From NCBI RefSeq assembly GCF_903969135.1, contig NZ_LR824569.1, positions 4,299,001 to 4,363,000 of the forward strand: a DNA stretch of 64,000 nt, in the 5' to 3' direction. Below the pieces are notes generated by a model. The model was not told where the DNA came from and did not search any database. It worked only from the letters and a program-made list of their open reading frames with translations. The position numbers and the translations under genes are program-made. Positions 15,823 through 25,300 of this stretch are shown here, piece by piece (position 1 is the first letter of the stretch; every line of letters starts with the position of its first letter). Source of the stretch: Chryseobacterium sp. JV274. GTDB taxonomy: Bacteria > Bacteroidota > Bacteroidia > Flavobacteriales > Weeksellaceae.

Positions 15823-17616
15823 ATGAAAATGTTTACACTTCTTACAATCTTTTTACTGATGCTTTGGGGAAATACTATGTCTTCCCAGAACACTAATAAT
15901 AGCAGTGCTGCTGTGGAAGAAGTGCAGGTAGAGACGAAGAAGCTGAAAAAAGCAATGGATACTAAAAATGAACCTGCCCAGGCAGATTCATATTATAATA
16001 TTGGCGAAACATTTTTTAATAGTGGAAATTTTCCGAAAAGTGAAGAGTATTACACCAAAGCGAAAAATCTGTATGAAAAACTCAATGACAAGCCAAATAT
16101 TGAAAAAGCAACCCGCAGATTGGCCCAGTCACAGGAAAAACAGAATAAAATAACGCCTGCTATCAGTAACTATGGCAGAGCGGCACAAATGAATTATAGT
16201 GAAAAAAGTAAGGCCGTCAATTCTAATGACGTTACAAGACTTTCTTCTCCTACGCCGGAGCTTAGGGCAGAAGCTATTCAGAATAATATCAACCTGAGTA
16301 AAAAAGAAAACGAACAGGGTGATCTTGCGGAAAGCTACAGTCAGTTAGCTGATGTCAATCTTAAACAGAAAGATGTTTCCAGTGCGGAAGAAAATCTTAA
16401 TACAGCGTATAAAATCTCTAAAAAAGAAGCTCCGCAGCAAGCATTGGCCATCAATCAGAAACTTGCAGATCTTTATGTTGAAAACAAGAACTTTGAAAAA
16501 GCTATTGAAGCCAAAAAGAAGGTGTTGAAAGAAGATTTTGTAAAAGAAAACTCGCAGGAAAAAGTCAATCAGATTCAGGAACTTGCGGATATTTATATTA
16601 AGAAAAATGATCCTAAAGAAGCGGTAGATCTTTTGAAAAATGCCTATGGAATTGCTTTGGATAAAGGCCATACATTAGAAGCGCAGAAGAGCGTAAAAAA
16701 GCTGGACAGTCTGTACGCTATTTCAGGAAATATTGATGCCTCCGTTCAATTGTACAGAGACTTTTTAGGAAAACTTCCAAACCTGGTTTCCAAGGACAGA
16801 AGCCTGGTAGACAATAAAATTCTGGAAGATACCGAGCAGCGGATTTCTCAGCTGGAAAAAGAAAGAGAATTGAAAGATGAGCTTATCCGCAAGAAAAATG
16901 TATTCAATTATAGTCTGATCGGAGCTTTAATTCTGTTGACGGGATTGATTATTTTTATTTTCAGAACACTGAAAAAAGTTCAGACAAAAAATAAAAAGAT
17001 TGCTCTTCAGTCGTTGCGCAGAGAGATGAACCCGCATTTTATCTTTAACAGTTTGAATAGTGTTAACCACTTTATTGCAACCAATAATGAACTGGAAGCC
17101 AACCAGTATCTGACAAAATTCTCCAAGCTGATGCGTGGCGTGATGGAAAATTCTACCGAAGATTTTATTCCTTTCCAACAGGAGCTTGACCTTCTCCAGA
17201 ATTATCTTGCTTTAGAAAAAACACGTTTTGCAGATAAGTTTGATTATGAAATTGAAGTAGATGAAAGTTTGAATATGCAAAACCTCCAGATTCCGGGAAT
17301 GCTGATACAGCCGTTTCTGGAAAATGCAATATGGCACGGACTCCGTTACAGAACAGAAAAAGGATTTTTAAAATTAAACTTTGAAAAGAGTGAATCGCAT
17401 CTGAAGATTCTTATCGAAGACAACGGAATAGGCATTGAAGAAAGCAAAAAGCAGAAAACCCAGCATCAAAAAACAAGAGAGGGCAGAGGAATGAAAAATA
17501 CACTGGAAAGAATTCAGCTTCTGAATGATTTGTACAAAAAAGATATTACCTGCTCTGTAAAGGACAAGGAAAATGATACCGGAGTTTTAGTCACTATAAA
17601 AATTAATATGCACTAA
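15823..17616 (+). CDS. TPR sensor kinase of the LytS/His_kinase family
   Basis: A 597-aa membrane kinase. It has a signal peptide (residues 1-21), a periplasmic region with several tetratricopeptide-like repeats (about 45-310; e.g. ADSYYNIGETFFNSGNFPKSEEYY), a coiled coil (330-358), one membrane segment (361-381), and then a His_kinase domain with MNPHFIFNSLNS (phospho-acceptor His405) and an HATPase domain with PFLENAIWHG (497-506) and DNGIGI (533-538). This class pairs with LytTR response regulators. One such regulator is encoded at 19052, after two small membrane protein genes on the same strand. It is divergent from the second SIMPL gene and lies beside operator C. Confidence 0.93.
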   Translation: MKMFTLLTIFLLMLWGNTMSSQNTNNSSAAVEEVQVETKKLKKAMDTKNEPAQADSYYNIGETFFNSGNFPKSEEYYTKAKNLYEKLNDKPNIEKATRRLAQSQEKQNKITPAISNYGRAAQMNYSEKSKAVNSNDVTRLSSPTPELRAEAIQNNINLSKKENEQGDLAESYSQLADVNLKQKDVSSAEENLNTAYKISKKEAPQQALAINQKLADLYVENKNFEKAIEAKKKVLKEDFVKENSQEKVNQIQELADIYIKKNDPKEAVDLLKNAYGIALDKGHTLEAQKSVKKLDSLYAISGNIDASVQLYRDFLGKLPNLVSKDRSLVDNKILEDTEQRISQLEKERELKDELIRKKNVFNYSLIGALILLTGLIIFIFRTLKKVQTKNKKIALQSLRREMNPHFIFNSLNSVNHFIATNNELEANQYLTKFSKLMRGVMENSTEDFIPFQQELDLLQNYLALEKTRFADKFDYEIEVDESLNMQNLQIPGMLIQPFLENAIWHGLRYRTEKGFLKLNFEKSESHLKILIEDNGIGIEESKKQKTQHQKTREGRGMKNTLERIQLLNDLYKKDITCSVKDKENDTGVLVTIKINMH

Positions 17617-17832
17617 TCTGAATTCAGGTTAGTGTATTTTGTTTGTGAATCAGTCATTTACTTACTATATTTTTTTAATTTAATAGGATGTTACTTTTTA
17701 TCAAAGTGCCAGAAACACTCGAAAATTGCACTTTTCTAATACCTTTTACCTTCTATCTGCCACCCGTCACCCAAAAAACCTGTAACCATTTTGAGAAAGT
17801 TATTGTCTTAATAGATAAAAACTTAACCCAAA

Positions 17833-18525
17833 ATGGAAACTAACCGTCAAACAGCCAGACTCGCAGGATTTTTTTATCTTATTGTTATCGTAACCGGACT
17901 TTTCAGCCTAATGTACGTTCCGTCTAAGCTGATCGTCTGGGAGAATCCTGCATTGACTTTTCAAAATATTTCTTCTTCAGCACAGTTATTCAGATTAAGT
18001 ATAGCAAGCAGCATTACCTGTTATATCGCTTTTACTTTACTTCCTTTGGTCTTGTATAAACTATTGAAAGCTGTAGATGATCGTTATGCAAAACTGATGG
18101 TTATTCTTGCTCTTATCAGTATTCCTATTTCCTTTATCAATCTCCAAAGCAAATTTTCTGTTCTTACTATTATTGAAGGCGCTGACTATCTGAAAATATT
18201 TGATCTACAGCAGCTGCAGGCCCAGATGATGCTCTTGCTGAGCAGTTATAACAAGGGACTTTTAATTGCGCAGATCTTTTGGGGATTGTGGCTTTTTCCT
18301 TTTGGATATTTGGTATATAAGTCCGGTTTTTTACCAAAAGTTTTAGGAATCTTCTTAATGTTGGGCTGCTTTGGATATGTGATCAACGTTTTTGGAAGAA
18401 CTGCAATTCCTCATTTTTCAGACAATTCAATATCTGGTTATGTCACATTACCGGCAACAGTAGGAGAGATAGGAATCTGTCTGTGGTTGCTGTTGGTTGG
18501 GATACGAAATAAAAAAATAGATTAA
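17833..18525 (+). CDS. DUF4386 family membrane protein
   Basis: A 230-aa polytopic membrane protein with about six hydrophobic segments. The opening NRQTARLAGFFYLIVIVTGLFSLMYVPSKL and the later LIAQIFWGLWLFPFGYLVYKSGFLPKVLGIFLMLGCFGY are the hallmark sequences of DUF4386. The function of the family is unknown. It ends 12 bp before the next membrane protein gene, so the two are cotranscribed. Both lie between the LytS-type kinase and its likely LytTR partner, which suggests, but does not prove, a part in signal perception or output of that system. Confidence 0.9.
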   Translation: METNRQTARLAGFFYLIVIVTGLFSLMYVPSKLIVWENPALTFQNISSSAQLFRLSIASSITCYIAFTLLPLVLYKLLKAVDDRYAKLMVILALISIPISFINLQSKFSVLTIIEGADYLKIFDLQQLQAQMMLLLSSYNKGLLIAQIFWGLWLFPFGYLVYKSGFLPKVLGIFLMLGCFGYVINVFGRTAIPHFSDNSISGYVTLPATVGEIGICLWLLLVGIRNKKID

Positions 18526-18537
18526 AAAATCATAACC

Positions 18538-18954
18538 ATGAACAATTCTACAAAATTTGAAGATGTGCAGATCAATGTGAAAATCATATTGGCCGGTCTT
18601 TGGACTTCGGTTACTCTGTGCTATCTGTACGGTGATTATTTCGAGCTTTATACTCCGGGGAAAACCCGTGGTCTGGTGGAGGGAACCAATTTATTAGATT
18701 CCCCATCTAAATTACTTCTTGCTTCAGTCATTTTGGCTATTCCCGCGGTAATGGTGTTTCTTTCTCTGATATTAAAACCGGTAGTGAACAGAATGCTCAA
18801 CATCATCTTTGGTACATTTTTTACTTTGGTAATGCTGTTTATTGGTATTATTTCTTTCTCGGATTGGTATTTGTTTTATGTTTTTCTTGCCATGGTAGAA
18901 TGCATTATTACGATATTGATCGTAAAGCACGCATGGTGCTGGAAGAAAGTATAA
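18538..18954 (+). CDS. DUF6326-like small membrane protein
   Basis: A 138-aa protein with four membrane segments (about residues 15-33, 57-79, 88-108 and 112-131). The sequence KIILAGLWTSVTLCYLYGDYFELYTPG near the start matches what I recall of DUF6326. Function unknown. It begins 12 bp after the DUF4386 gene and ends about 100 bp before the LytTR regulator, so it belongs to the same gene group. Confidence 0.82.
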   Translation: MNNSTKFEDVQINVKIILAGLWTSVTLCYLYGDYFELYTPGKTRGLVEGTNLLDSPSKLLLASVILAIPAVMVFLSLILKPVVNRMLNIIFGTFFTLVMLFIGIISFSDWYLFYVFLAMVECIITILIVKHAWCWKKV

Positions 18955-19051
18955 CCTTTATCCACACATGGTTTGGGTAAGATTGTAAGGTTAATTAAAT
19001 ATTCCTAATTTGCATCTGGAATCTATTACCTGCCACCTAATATCTTACGTA

Positions 19052-19786
19052 ATGAAAATAAAAGCCGTAATTGTAGACGATGAACTTATAGCAAGAGAAG
19101 TTTTACGAAGTTATCTTACCAAATACTGTCCGCAGGTGGAAATTCTTGGTGAAGCTGAAAATATTAAAGAAGCCGTGCCATTGATTGCTGAAAAGCAGCC
19201 TCAGTTGGTATTTCTGGATGTAGAAATGCCTTTCGGAAATGCCTTTGATGTATTGGAAGCTACCAAGGAATTTTCCTATGAAACCATTTTCATTACTGCA
19301 TTTTCACAATATTCATTACAGGCTTTAAACAAATCAGCAAGTTATTATATTTTAAAACCTATTGATATTCAGGAGCTGATTCTTGCGGTGAATAAAGTAG
19401 TAGAAAGCCTTGAGAAAAAAGAAGAGCTCAACCGTAATAAGATTCTGCTTGAAAACCTGAAATTAAAACCTGAAAAACAGCAGTTAATTCTTCCAACCCT
19501 GCAAGGATTCGATGTTGTAAAGACTGAAGATATTATGAGACTTCAGGCTGATGGAAACTTTACGCAGGTCTATCTCACTGACGGCTCCAAAAAAATGGTG
19601 TGTCGCTTTTTAAAACATTTCGATGACTTGCTGGAAAGCCCGTTTGTGAGAGTTCATCGTTCCCATATTATCAATACAGGGTTTGTGAAATCCTACCATA
19701 AAAGCGGAACCGTAATGCTGTCTGATGATACTGAAATTGAGGTTTCAGGAAGCTTTAAAGATAATTTTCTGAAAGTATTTTCATAG
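19052..19786 (+). CDS. LytTR-family response regulator
   Basis: From the ATG at 19052 the product is 244 aa; an earlier TTG at 19010 adds 14 residues without family similarity and is unlikely. The receiver domain (residues 1-120) has Asp9/Asp10 in VIVDDE, the phospho-acceptor Asp56 in LVFLDVEMP, Thr in FITAFS and Lys in YYILKPID. The LytTR DNA-binding domain (about 145-244) has EDIMRLQADGNFTQVYLTDG and FVRVHRSHIINTGFVKSYHKSG. LytTR proteins bind pairs of about 9-bp direct repeats two helical turns apart, and such pairs are found at 13803-13832, 14726-14755 and 15752-15781. It is the likely partner of the kinase at 15823. Confidence 0.95.
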   Translation: MKIKAVIVDDELIAREVLRSYLTKYCPQVEILGEAENIKEAVPLIAEKQPQLVFLDVEMPFGNAFDVLEATKEFSYETIFITAFSQYSLQALNKSASYYILKPIDIQELILAVNKVVESLEKKEELNRNKILLENLKLKPEKQQLILPTLQGFDVVKTEDIMRLQADGNFTQVYLTDGSKKMVCRFLKHFDDLLESPFVRVHRSHIINTGFVKSYHKSGTVMLSDDTEIEVSGSFKDNFLKVFS

Positions 19787-19792
19787 AATTTA

Positions 19793-19825
19793 TTGTTCCT
19801 TAACAGCTTTAAGGCATTATTTTTG
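19793..19825 (+). promoter_or_regulatory. Promoter of the lipocalin gene
   Basis: TTG 19793-19795 and TATTTTTG 19818-19825, spacer 22 bp, starting right behind the stop of the LytTR gene. Leader to the ATG at 19861 about 31 nt. Confidence 0.6.
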
Positions 19826-19860
19826 ACGTTTTTATAAGAACCACACAAAATATTCCGATC

Positions 19861-20403
19861 ATGAAAACCATTCATAAAATTATACTTCCCGTTTCGTTGG
19901 GAGCATTGGGGCTTGTTATTTTCAACTCATATTCTGTAAGGATTCCCAGAGGTGCCTCTGCGGTAAAGAATTTTGATTTTAATAAATACCTTGGCAGATG
20001 GTATGAGATTGCCCGTTTTGATTACAGGTTCGAAAAAAATATGGATAATGTCACTGCAGAATATACAGAGAATCCGGATGGAACAGTTCAGGTTAGAAAT
20101 AAAGGGTACGATTACGTTAAAAAAGTATGGAATGAATCTATAGGGGAAGCAAAATTTGTAAAAGATCCGAAAGAAGCCCGTCTGAAAGTTTCATTTTTTA
20201 AACCAATCTGGGCCGGTTATAACGTTATAGATATTGATGAAGGCTATCAATATGCTCTGGTGGCAGGAAGCAGCTTAAAATATTTATGGATGCTTTCCCG
20301 TACTCCTAACATTCCTGAAAGTATCCGCCAGCGTTTCCTTCAGAAAGCAAGAAAAATTGGCTATAATACCGATGAGCTGATCTGGGTAAAACATAATCAG
20401 TAA
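19861..20403 (+). CDS. Lipocalin family protein (Blc-like)
   Basis: A 180-aa protein with an N-terminal hydrophobic segment (residues 5-23) and no lipobox cysteine, unlike the E. coli lipoprotein Blc. The lipocalin signature FDFNKYLGRWYEIARFDYRFEK (GxW) is at residues 37-58, followed by the eight-strand pattern (TAEYTENPDGTVQVRNKGYD, LKVSFFKPIWAGYNVIDID, YALVAGSSLKYLWMLSRTP). Bacterial lipocalins bind lysophospholipids or fatty acids at the envelope and are often stress-induced. It has its own promoter and terminator, downstream of the LytTR regulator. Confidence 0.92.
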   Translation: MKTIHKIILPVSLGALGLVIFNSYSVRIPRGASAVKNFDFNKYLGRWYEIARFDYRFEKNMDNVTAEYTENPDGTVQVRNKGYDYVKKVWNESIGEAKFVKDPKEARLKVSFFKPIWAGYNVIDIDEGYQYALVAGSSLKYLWMLSRTPNIPESIRQRFLQKARKIGYNTDELIWVKHNQ

Positions 20404-20408
20404 AAATA

Positions 20409-20440
20409 AAAGGGCAAAATGATGTGCAAATTTGCCCTTT
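20409..20440. terminator. Terminator between lipocalin and DUF7832-like gene
   Basis: A 10-bp stem AAAGGGCAAA (20409-20418) with 20431-20440, followed by a T-rich run; it serves both convergent genes. Confidence 0.8.
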
Positions 20441-20446
20441 CATTTT

Positions 20447-20920
20447 TTAGTTTTTAATATATTCTTTCCATTCCTCAAAGCGGTGATCAATAACCTGTTT
20501 CATCAGATCATAGTTTTCGTAGGTATCCTCAATGTGGTAGAAGGTTTCGTATTCGTAATCGTTTTCCTCAGCTTTAGCATCAAAAATATTAACGTAATCA
20601 TCAGCAAATGAGCTGTATCTGTTTCCGAAATCTGTTTCATCGGCATAGTAATCCTTTGCAAAAAGATTTCCCAGTTCATTCAGGTCATATTCAGAAAATT
20701 TCCCGTCGCAGGACTCCATAATAAATTCTGCACCTGTGATTTCTCTGCGTTTTAATTTTTCAATTTCCTCTTCACCATCTTCTTTCAGTTCATCAGAAAT
20801 CAGATCATTCTGAATGCACCAGTTCAGGAACATTCCTGTATGTGTTGCTCCGTTTTTCTGAGGAAGCTCCTCAGGAAAATCACCACCATAATGCCATGAA
20901 GCATCATCATATTTCGACAT
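20447..20920 (-). CDS. Small acidic cytoplasmic protein (DUF7832-like)
   Basis: A 157-aa very acidic protein with no signal peptide. The start KYDDASWHYGGDFPEELPQKNGATHTGMFLNWCIQNDLIS is characteristic of a family I recall as DUF7832. Its members occur in scattered bacteria, often near polymorphic toxin or immunity genes, and have no known activity. Here the neighbours are housekeeping genes. A TATTTTTG box lies on the minus strand at 20959-20952, about 32 nt before the ATG, but no -33 TTG fits. The family name is from memory. Confidence 0.72.
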   Translation of the reverse strand: MSKYDDASWHYGGDFPEELPQKNGATHTGMFLNWCIQNDLISDELKEDGEEEIEKLKRREITGAEFIMESCDGKFSEYDLNELGNLFAKDYYADETDFGNRYSSFADDYVNIFDAKAEENDYEYETFYHIEDTYENYDLMKQVIDHRFEEWKEYIKN

Positions 20921-21035
20921 AATTCTTATTGTAGTTTTAAATAAATTTTGTCAAAAATAGAAAAAATCAATTTATATTGCTGCAGCCACAGAATTTTCCG
21001 TCATTTGCATAGAATTTTTTTCAACAAAAAAACAT

Positions 21036-22286
21036 ATGGAAAAAGCTGTTCTGATTACCATTGGTGATGAAATCCTTTCTGGAAACACGGTAGATACCAA
21101 TTCTAATTTTATTGCTGCTGAACTTAAAAACATAGGAATAAAAGTTACTCAGATTCTTACAATCTCAGACGAAATTGAAACCATTAAAGAGGCTTTGAAT
21201 GTTGCTTTTGGAGCAGGCGACTTAGTGATTACAACAGGAGGACTCGGGCCTACCAGAGACGACAAAACCAAAAAGGCACTTGCGGAGTATTTCAATGATG
21301 AAATTGCCCTGGATGAGGTGACATTCAATCATCTTAAAGGGTATATGGAGAGAAGGGGAAGGGCAGATATTCTCGAAAGAAATAAGGAACAGGCTTTTGT
21401 CCCAACCAAATCTATTGTGTTTCAGAATCATTACGGAACAGCGCCCTGCATGATGATGGAGCTGGAAGGTAAACTGTGCTACAGCCTTCCTGGTGTTCCT
21501 TACGAGGTAAAACCGCTTATCAAAGATCAGATTATTCCCTATTTACAGGAAAGATTCAGCCTTCATTATATCCATACCAGGATTGTTTCCGTAGTGGGAA
21601 TTCCCGAGAGTATCCTTGCAGACACCATTGAAGACTGGGAACTGGCACTTCCGGAAAATATTGCACTGTCTTACCTTCCGGTGGGAACGCGTGTAAAGCT
21701 TCGTCTGACAGCTTCCGGTGATAATGAGGAACAGCTGAAACAGATAACGGAAGAAGAAATTCAGAAACTACTTCCTTTGGTAGAAGGTCACGTAATCGCT
21801 GTATCGGAGGATAAAATCGAAAATATTCTGGCAGAAATGCTTACCGAAAGAAATCTGACGATTTCCACAGCAGAAAGCTGTACCGGAGGTGAACTGGCAA
21901 AAATGATCACTTCAGTTTCCGGCAGTTCAAAATATTTCCTTGGCGGAATGGTGGCTTATGCCACAGAGAAAAAGATTAAAATTTTAAATGTTTCTAAAGC
22001 AACCGTAGACCAGTTTACTGTGGTAAGTGAAGAGGTAGCTCAGGAAATGGCAAAAGGCTGTCAGGAATTATTTGAAACCCATATTTCTCTTTCTACGACA
22101 GGTGTGGCAGGCCCGGGAAAAGGAGAAGACGGTAAAGATATCGGAACGGTTTATTATACGATAAGGATTAATGACAAAGCAGAAACATTTACATTATACA
22201 TGCCTCATCTGGAAAGAGTAGACTTCATGAATTTCGTTTCCCAAAAGGTGATTCAGGATCTTGTAAGCTTACTTATAAACAGTTAG
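21036..22286 (+). CDS. cinA: CinA-family protein (nicotinamide-nucleotide amidase)
   Basis: A 416-aa two-domain cytoplasmic protein. Residues 1-170 form the MoCF-like COG1058 domain (ITIGDEILSGNTVDTNSNFIA, VITTGGLGPTRDDKTKKALAE), linked in family members to ADP-ribose or NAD-derivative pyrophosphatase activity. Residues 255-410 form the PncC-type amidase domain (TISTAESCTGGELAKMITSVSGSS, VVSEEVAQEMAKG, STTGVAGPGKGEDGKDIGTVY), which deamidates nicotinamide mononucleotide in pyridine-nucleotide recycling. The length is normal for the full family. Single gene, 87 bp before the three-domain polysaccharide protein. Confidence 0.95.
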   Translation: MEKAVLITIGDEILSGNTVDTNSNFIAAELKNIGIKVTQILTISDEIETIKEALNVAFGAGDLVITTGGLGPTRDDKTKKALAEYFNDEIALDEVTFNHLKGYMERRGRADILERNKEQAFVPTKSIVFQNHYGTAPCMMMELEGKLCYSLPGVPYEVKPLIKDQIIPYLQERFSLHYIHTRIVSVVGIPESILADTIEDWELALPENIALSYLPVGTRVKLRLTASGDNEEQLKQITEEEIQKLLPLVEGHVIAVSEDKIENILAEMLTERNLTISTAESCTGGELAKMITSVSGSSKYFLGGMVAYATEKKIKILNVSKATVDQFTVVSEEVAQEMAKGCQELFETHISLSTTGVAGPGKGEDGKDIGTVYYTIRINDKAETFTLYMPHLERVDFMNFVSQKVIQDLVSLLINS

Positions 22287-22373
22287 ATACATTTCTGCTT
22301 TTTAATTTTTTTTTAATTAATTTTAGTAGAGTTTTTCACACTTTTTGAGACCCATTCAATAAATTTCAAAATT

Positions 22374-25300
22374 GTGGAAGATTCCAAACAGATTTTTCAG
22401 ACCAACAGCAGGAAACGCTGGAAAAGTGTACAGTGGGGAAGCCGTATTTTTATCTTTGTAGGAATACTGCTTTTGCTTGCTTTGGGGCTGATGATGACCC
22501 TGGACAGAAGTCCTAAAATTCCTTTTAAAGAAGATTATAAAGCTGTAATTACGGCCAATAAACCCTATCTTCAGGAGAATAAAATTTCCAAAGAATATAA
22601 AGGTTTCAGAAGCTTTATCTCGGAAAAAACAATCCATACCAACCTCGATAAAATTCAGAAAGCGAGAGCAGAAAGATATAAAAATCAGAACAGAAACTGG
22701 GCTCAGTTTCCAGGCGGAATCCGGTCTGCATTCTATGTAGCATGGGATCCTCAGTCTCTGATGTCTCTGAAACGAAATATCAGACACGTTAATCTGGTTT
22801 TTCCGGAATGGTTTTTCCTTGATCCTAAAACAGGTGATCTGAAAACCAATGTGGATCCGGAAGGGTACAAAGTGATTAAAAGAACGGGAGTTGCTGCAAT
22901 GCCAATGTTGAGCAACAACTCTGATCAGGAATTTCATTCAGAAGGAATTGTAAAAGTTCTTAATGATCCTCAGAAAAGATCACATTTGATTCAAAAACTT
23001 ACCCAGCAATGTAAAAAATACCATTTCAAAGGCATTAATATTGACTTTGAGGATATGAATCTGGATTCTGATGAAAATCTGATTGCTTTTATGAAAGAGC
23101 TTTCAGAAACTTTCAAAAAGAACCAGCTGCTGGTGACTATGGATATCATGACAGACAATGATGATTACAACATCCCGAGATTGAATCCCTATGTAGATTA
23201 CTTTGTATTGATGGCTTACGATGAATATTCTGCAGGAAGTGATGCAGGGCCGGTTTCCTCTCAAAAATGGATCGAAGAACAGACAGGAAAAATCGTAAAA
23301 CAAACCTCTCCACAAAAAATCATTCTGGGCTTGGGAGCTTATGGCTATGATTGGAGTTCCAATAAAGATGATAATACCTCTGTAACCTATATGCAGGCAA
23401 TTACCAAAGCCAGCGCCAGTAAAGCAGTAATTGATTTTAATGACAATACTTTTAATTTAAATTATTCCTATACTGATTCTAAAAACCTCACCCACACGGT
23501 GTTTTTCAATGATGCGGCTTCTATTTTCAATACGATGCGTTTCTCCTCAGAATATCCATTGGCAGGAACAGCACTCTGGAGACTGGGAAGTGAGGACAGC
23601 AGAGTCTGGAATTTCTATGATAAAGATCTTACGTTTGCCGGCCTTTCCAAGCTGAATTTAAAAAACCTTGAAAATGTAAAAGGGCAGACCATGGTGGATT
23701 ATATTGGTGATGGAGAAGTATTGGATGTTCTGAATACGCCTCATGACGGAAAAATTGCTCTTGAAATTGACCCGAAAGAAAAAATAATCACGGATGAAAA
23801 TTATATTACCTATCCAAGCTCTTATGAGGTAAAAAAATATGGAAGTGCCCCACAAAAAGAATTGGTGCTTACTTTTGATGACGGTCCGGACGAAACATAT
23901 ACTCCGCAGATATTAGATGTACTGTCCAAATATCATGTTCCGGCAGCATTCTTTTTAGTAGGATTAAATGCAGAAAAGAACCTTCCACTCGTTAAGAGAA
24001 TTTACAGAGAAGGACACGAGATAGGAAATCACACATTTACCCACGAGAATGTAGCGAAAGTAAGTCCGGAAAGAGCTTTGCTGGAACTGAAACTAACAAG
24101 ATTGCTGATAGAATGCGTGACAGGACATAGTACAATTCTGTTCAGAGCTCCGTATAATGCAGACTCTGAGCCTACTACTTCGGAAGAAATTATTCCGGTA
24201 GCACTGGCAAGACAGCAAAACTATCTGGATATCGGGGAAAATATAGATCCTGAAGACTGGCAGCCGGGAATAAAAGCAGATGAGATTGTAAAACGTGTGA
24301 TGGCAGGGCTCAAACTACAGAGAGGAAATATCATCCTTCTTCATGATGCGGGCGGAGACACCAGAGAAGAAACAGTGAAAGCTTTAAAAATCCTGATCCC
24401 TACACTTCAGAAACAGGGCTATCATTTTACCAACCTTACCAGTATTCTGCATAAAACCAGAAGTGAACTGATGCCTGAAGTTCCGAAAACGAAGTCATAT
24501 TATATCATGCAGCTCAACCTTGTCTTGGCCACTGTAATTTATGGAATAAGTCATTTTCTGGTTGCATTATTTACCATTTTCATTGTATTGGGTTTGATCA
24601 GACTATTGCTGATGGTATACTGGGCTTTTAAAGAACGAAAAAAAGAAAAAAAACTGGGTGGGTTTCCGGTTTTGGAATCTTATCCGAAAGTTTCTATTAT
24701 TGTGCCTGCTTATAATGAAGAAGTGAATATTGTTTCTTCCCTGCAGAATCTGCTGAAGCAGACCTATCCAAATTTTAACATTATTATGGTAGATGACGGA
24801 AGTAAGGATTCTACTTATGAAAAGGTATTAGAAGCATTCCCTGGGCATCCGAAAATGAAAATTTTAACCAAAACAAATGGCGGAAAAGCAACGGCCCTGA
24901 ACTTCGGAATATCACAGACAGATGCAGAATACGTAGTCTGCATTGATGCAGACACCAAACTGCAGCAGGATGCCGTAAAATATCTGGTTGCAAGATTTTT
25001 GAACTCAAATCCGGAAGAGAAAATTGCAGCCGTAGCAGGAAATGTGAAAGTTGGAAACAGAGTCAATTGGCTTACCAGATGGCAGGCTATAGAATATACA
25101 ACAAGTCAGAATTTTGACAGGCTTGCATATGCGAATATCAATGCGATTACCGTAATTCCGGGTGCTATCGGGGCATTCAGAAGAGCTGTGATCCTTGAGG
25201 CCGGAGGTTATTCATCCGACACTTTAGCAGAAGATTGTGATATTACCGTGAAAATTTTAAAAGCAGGGTATACCGTCGCCAATGAAAACAGAGCGGTTGC

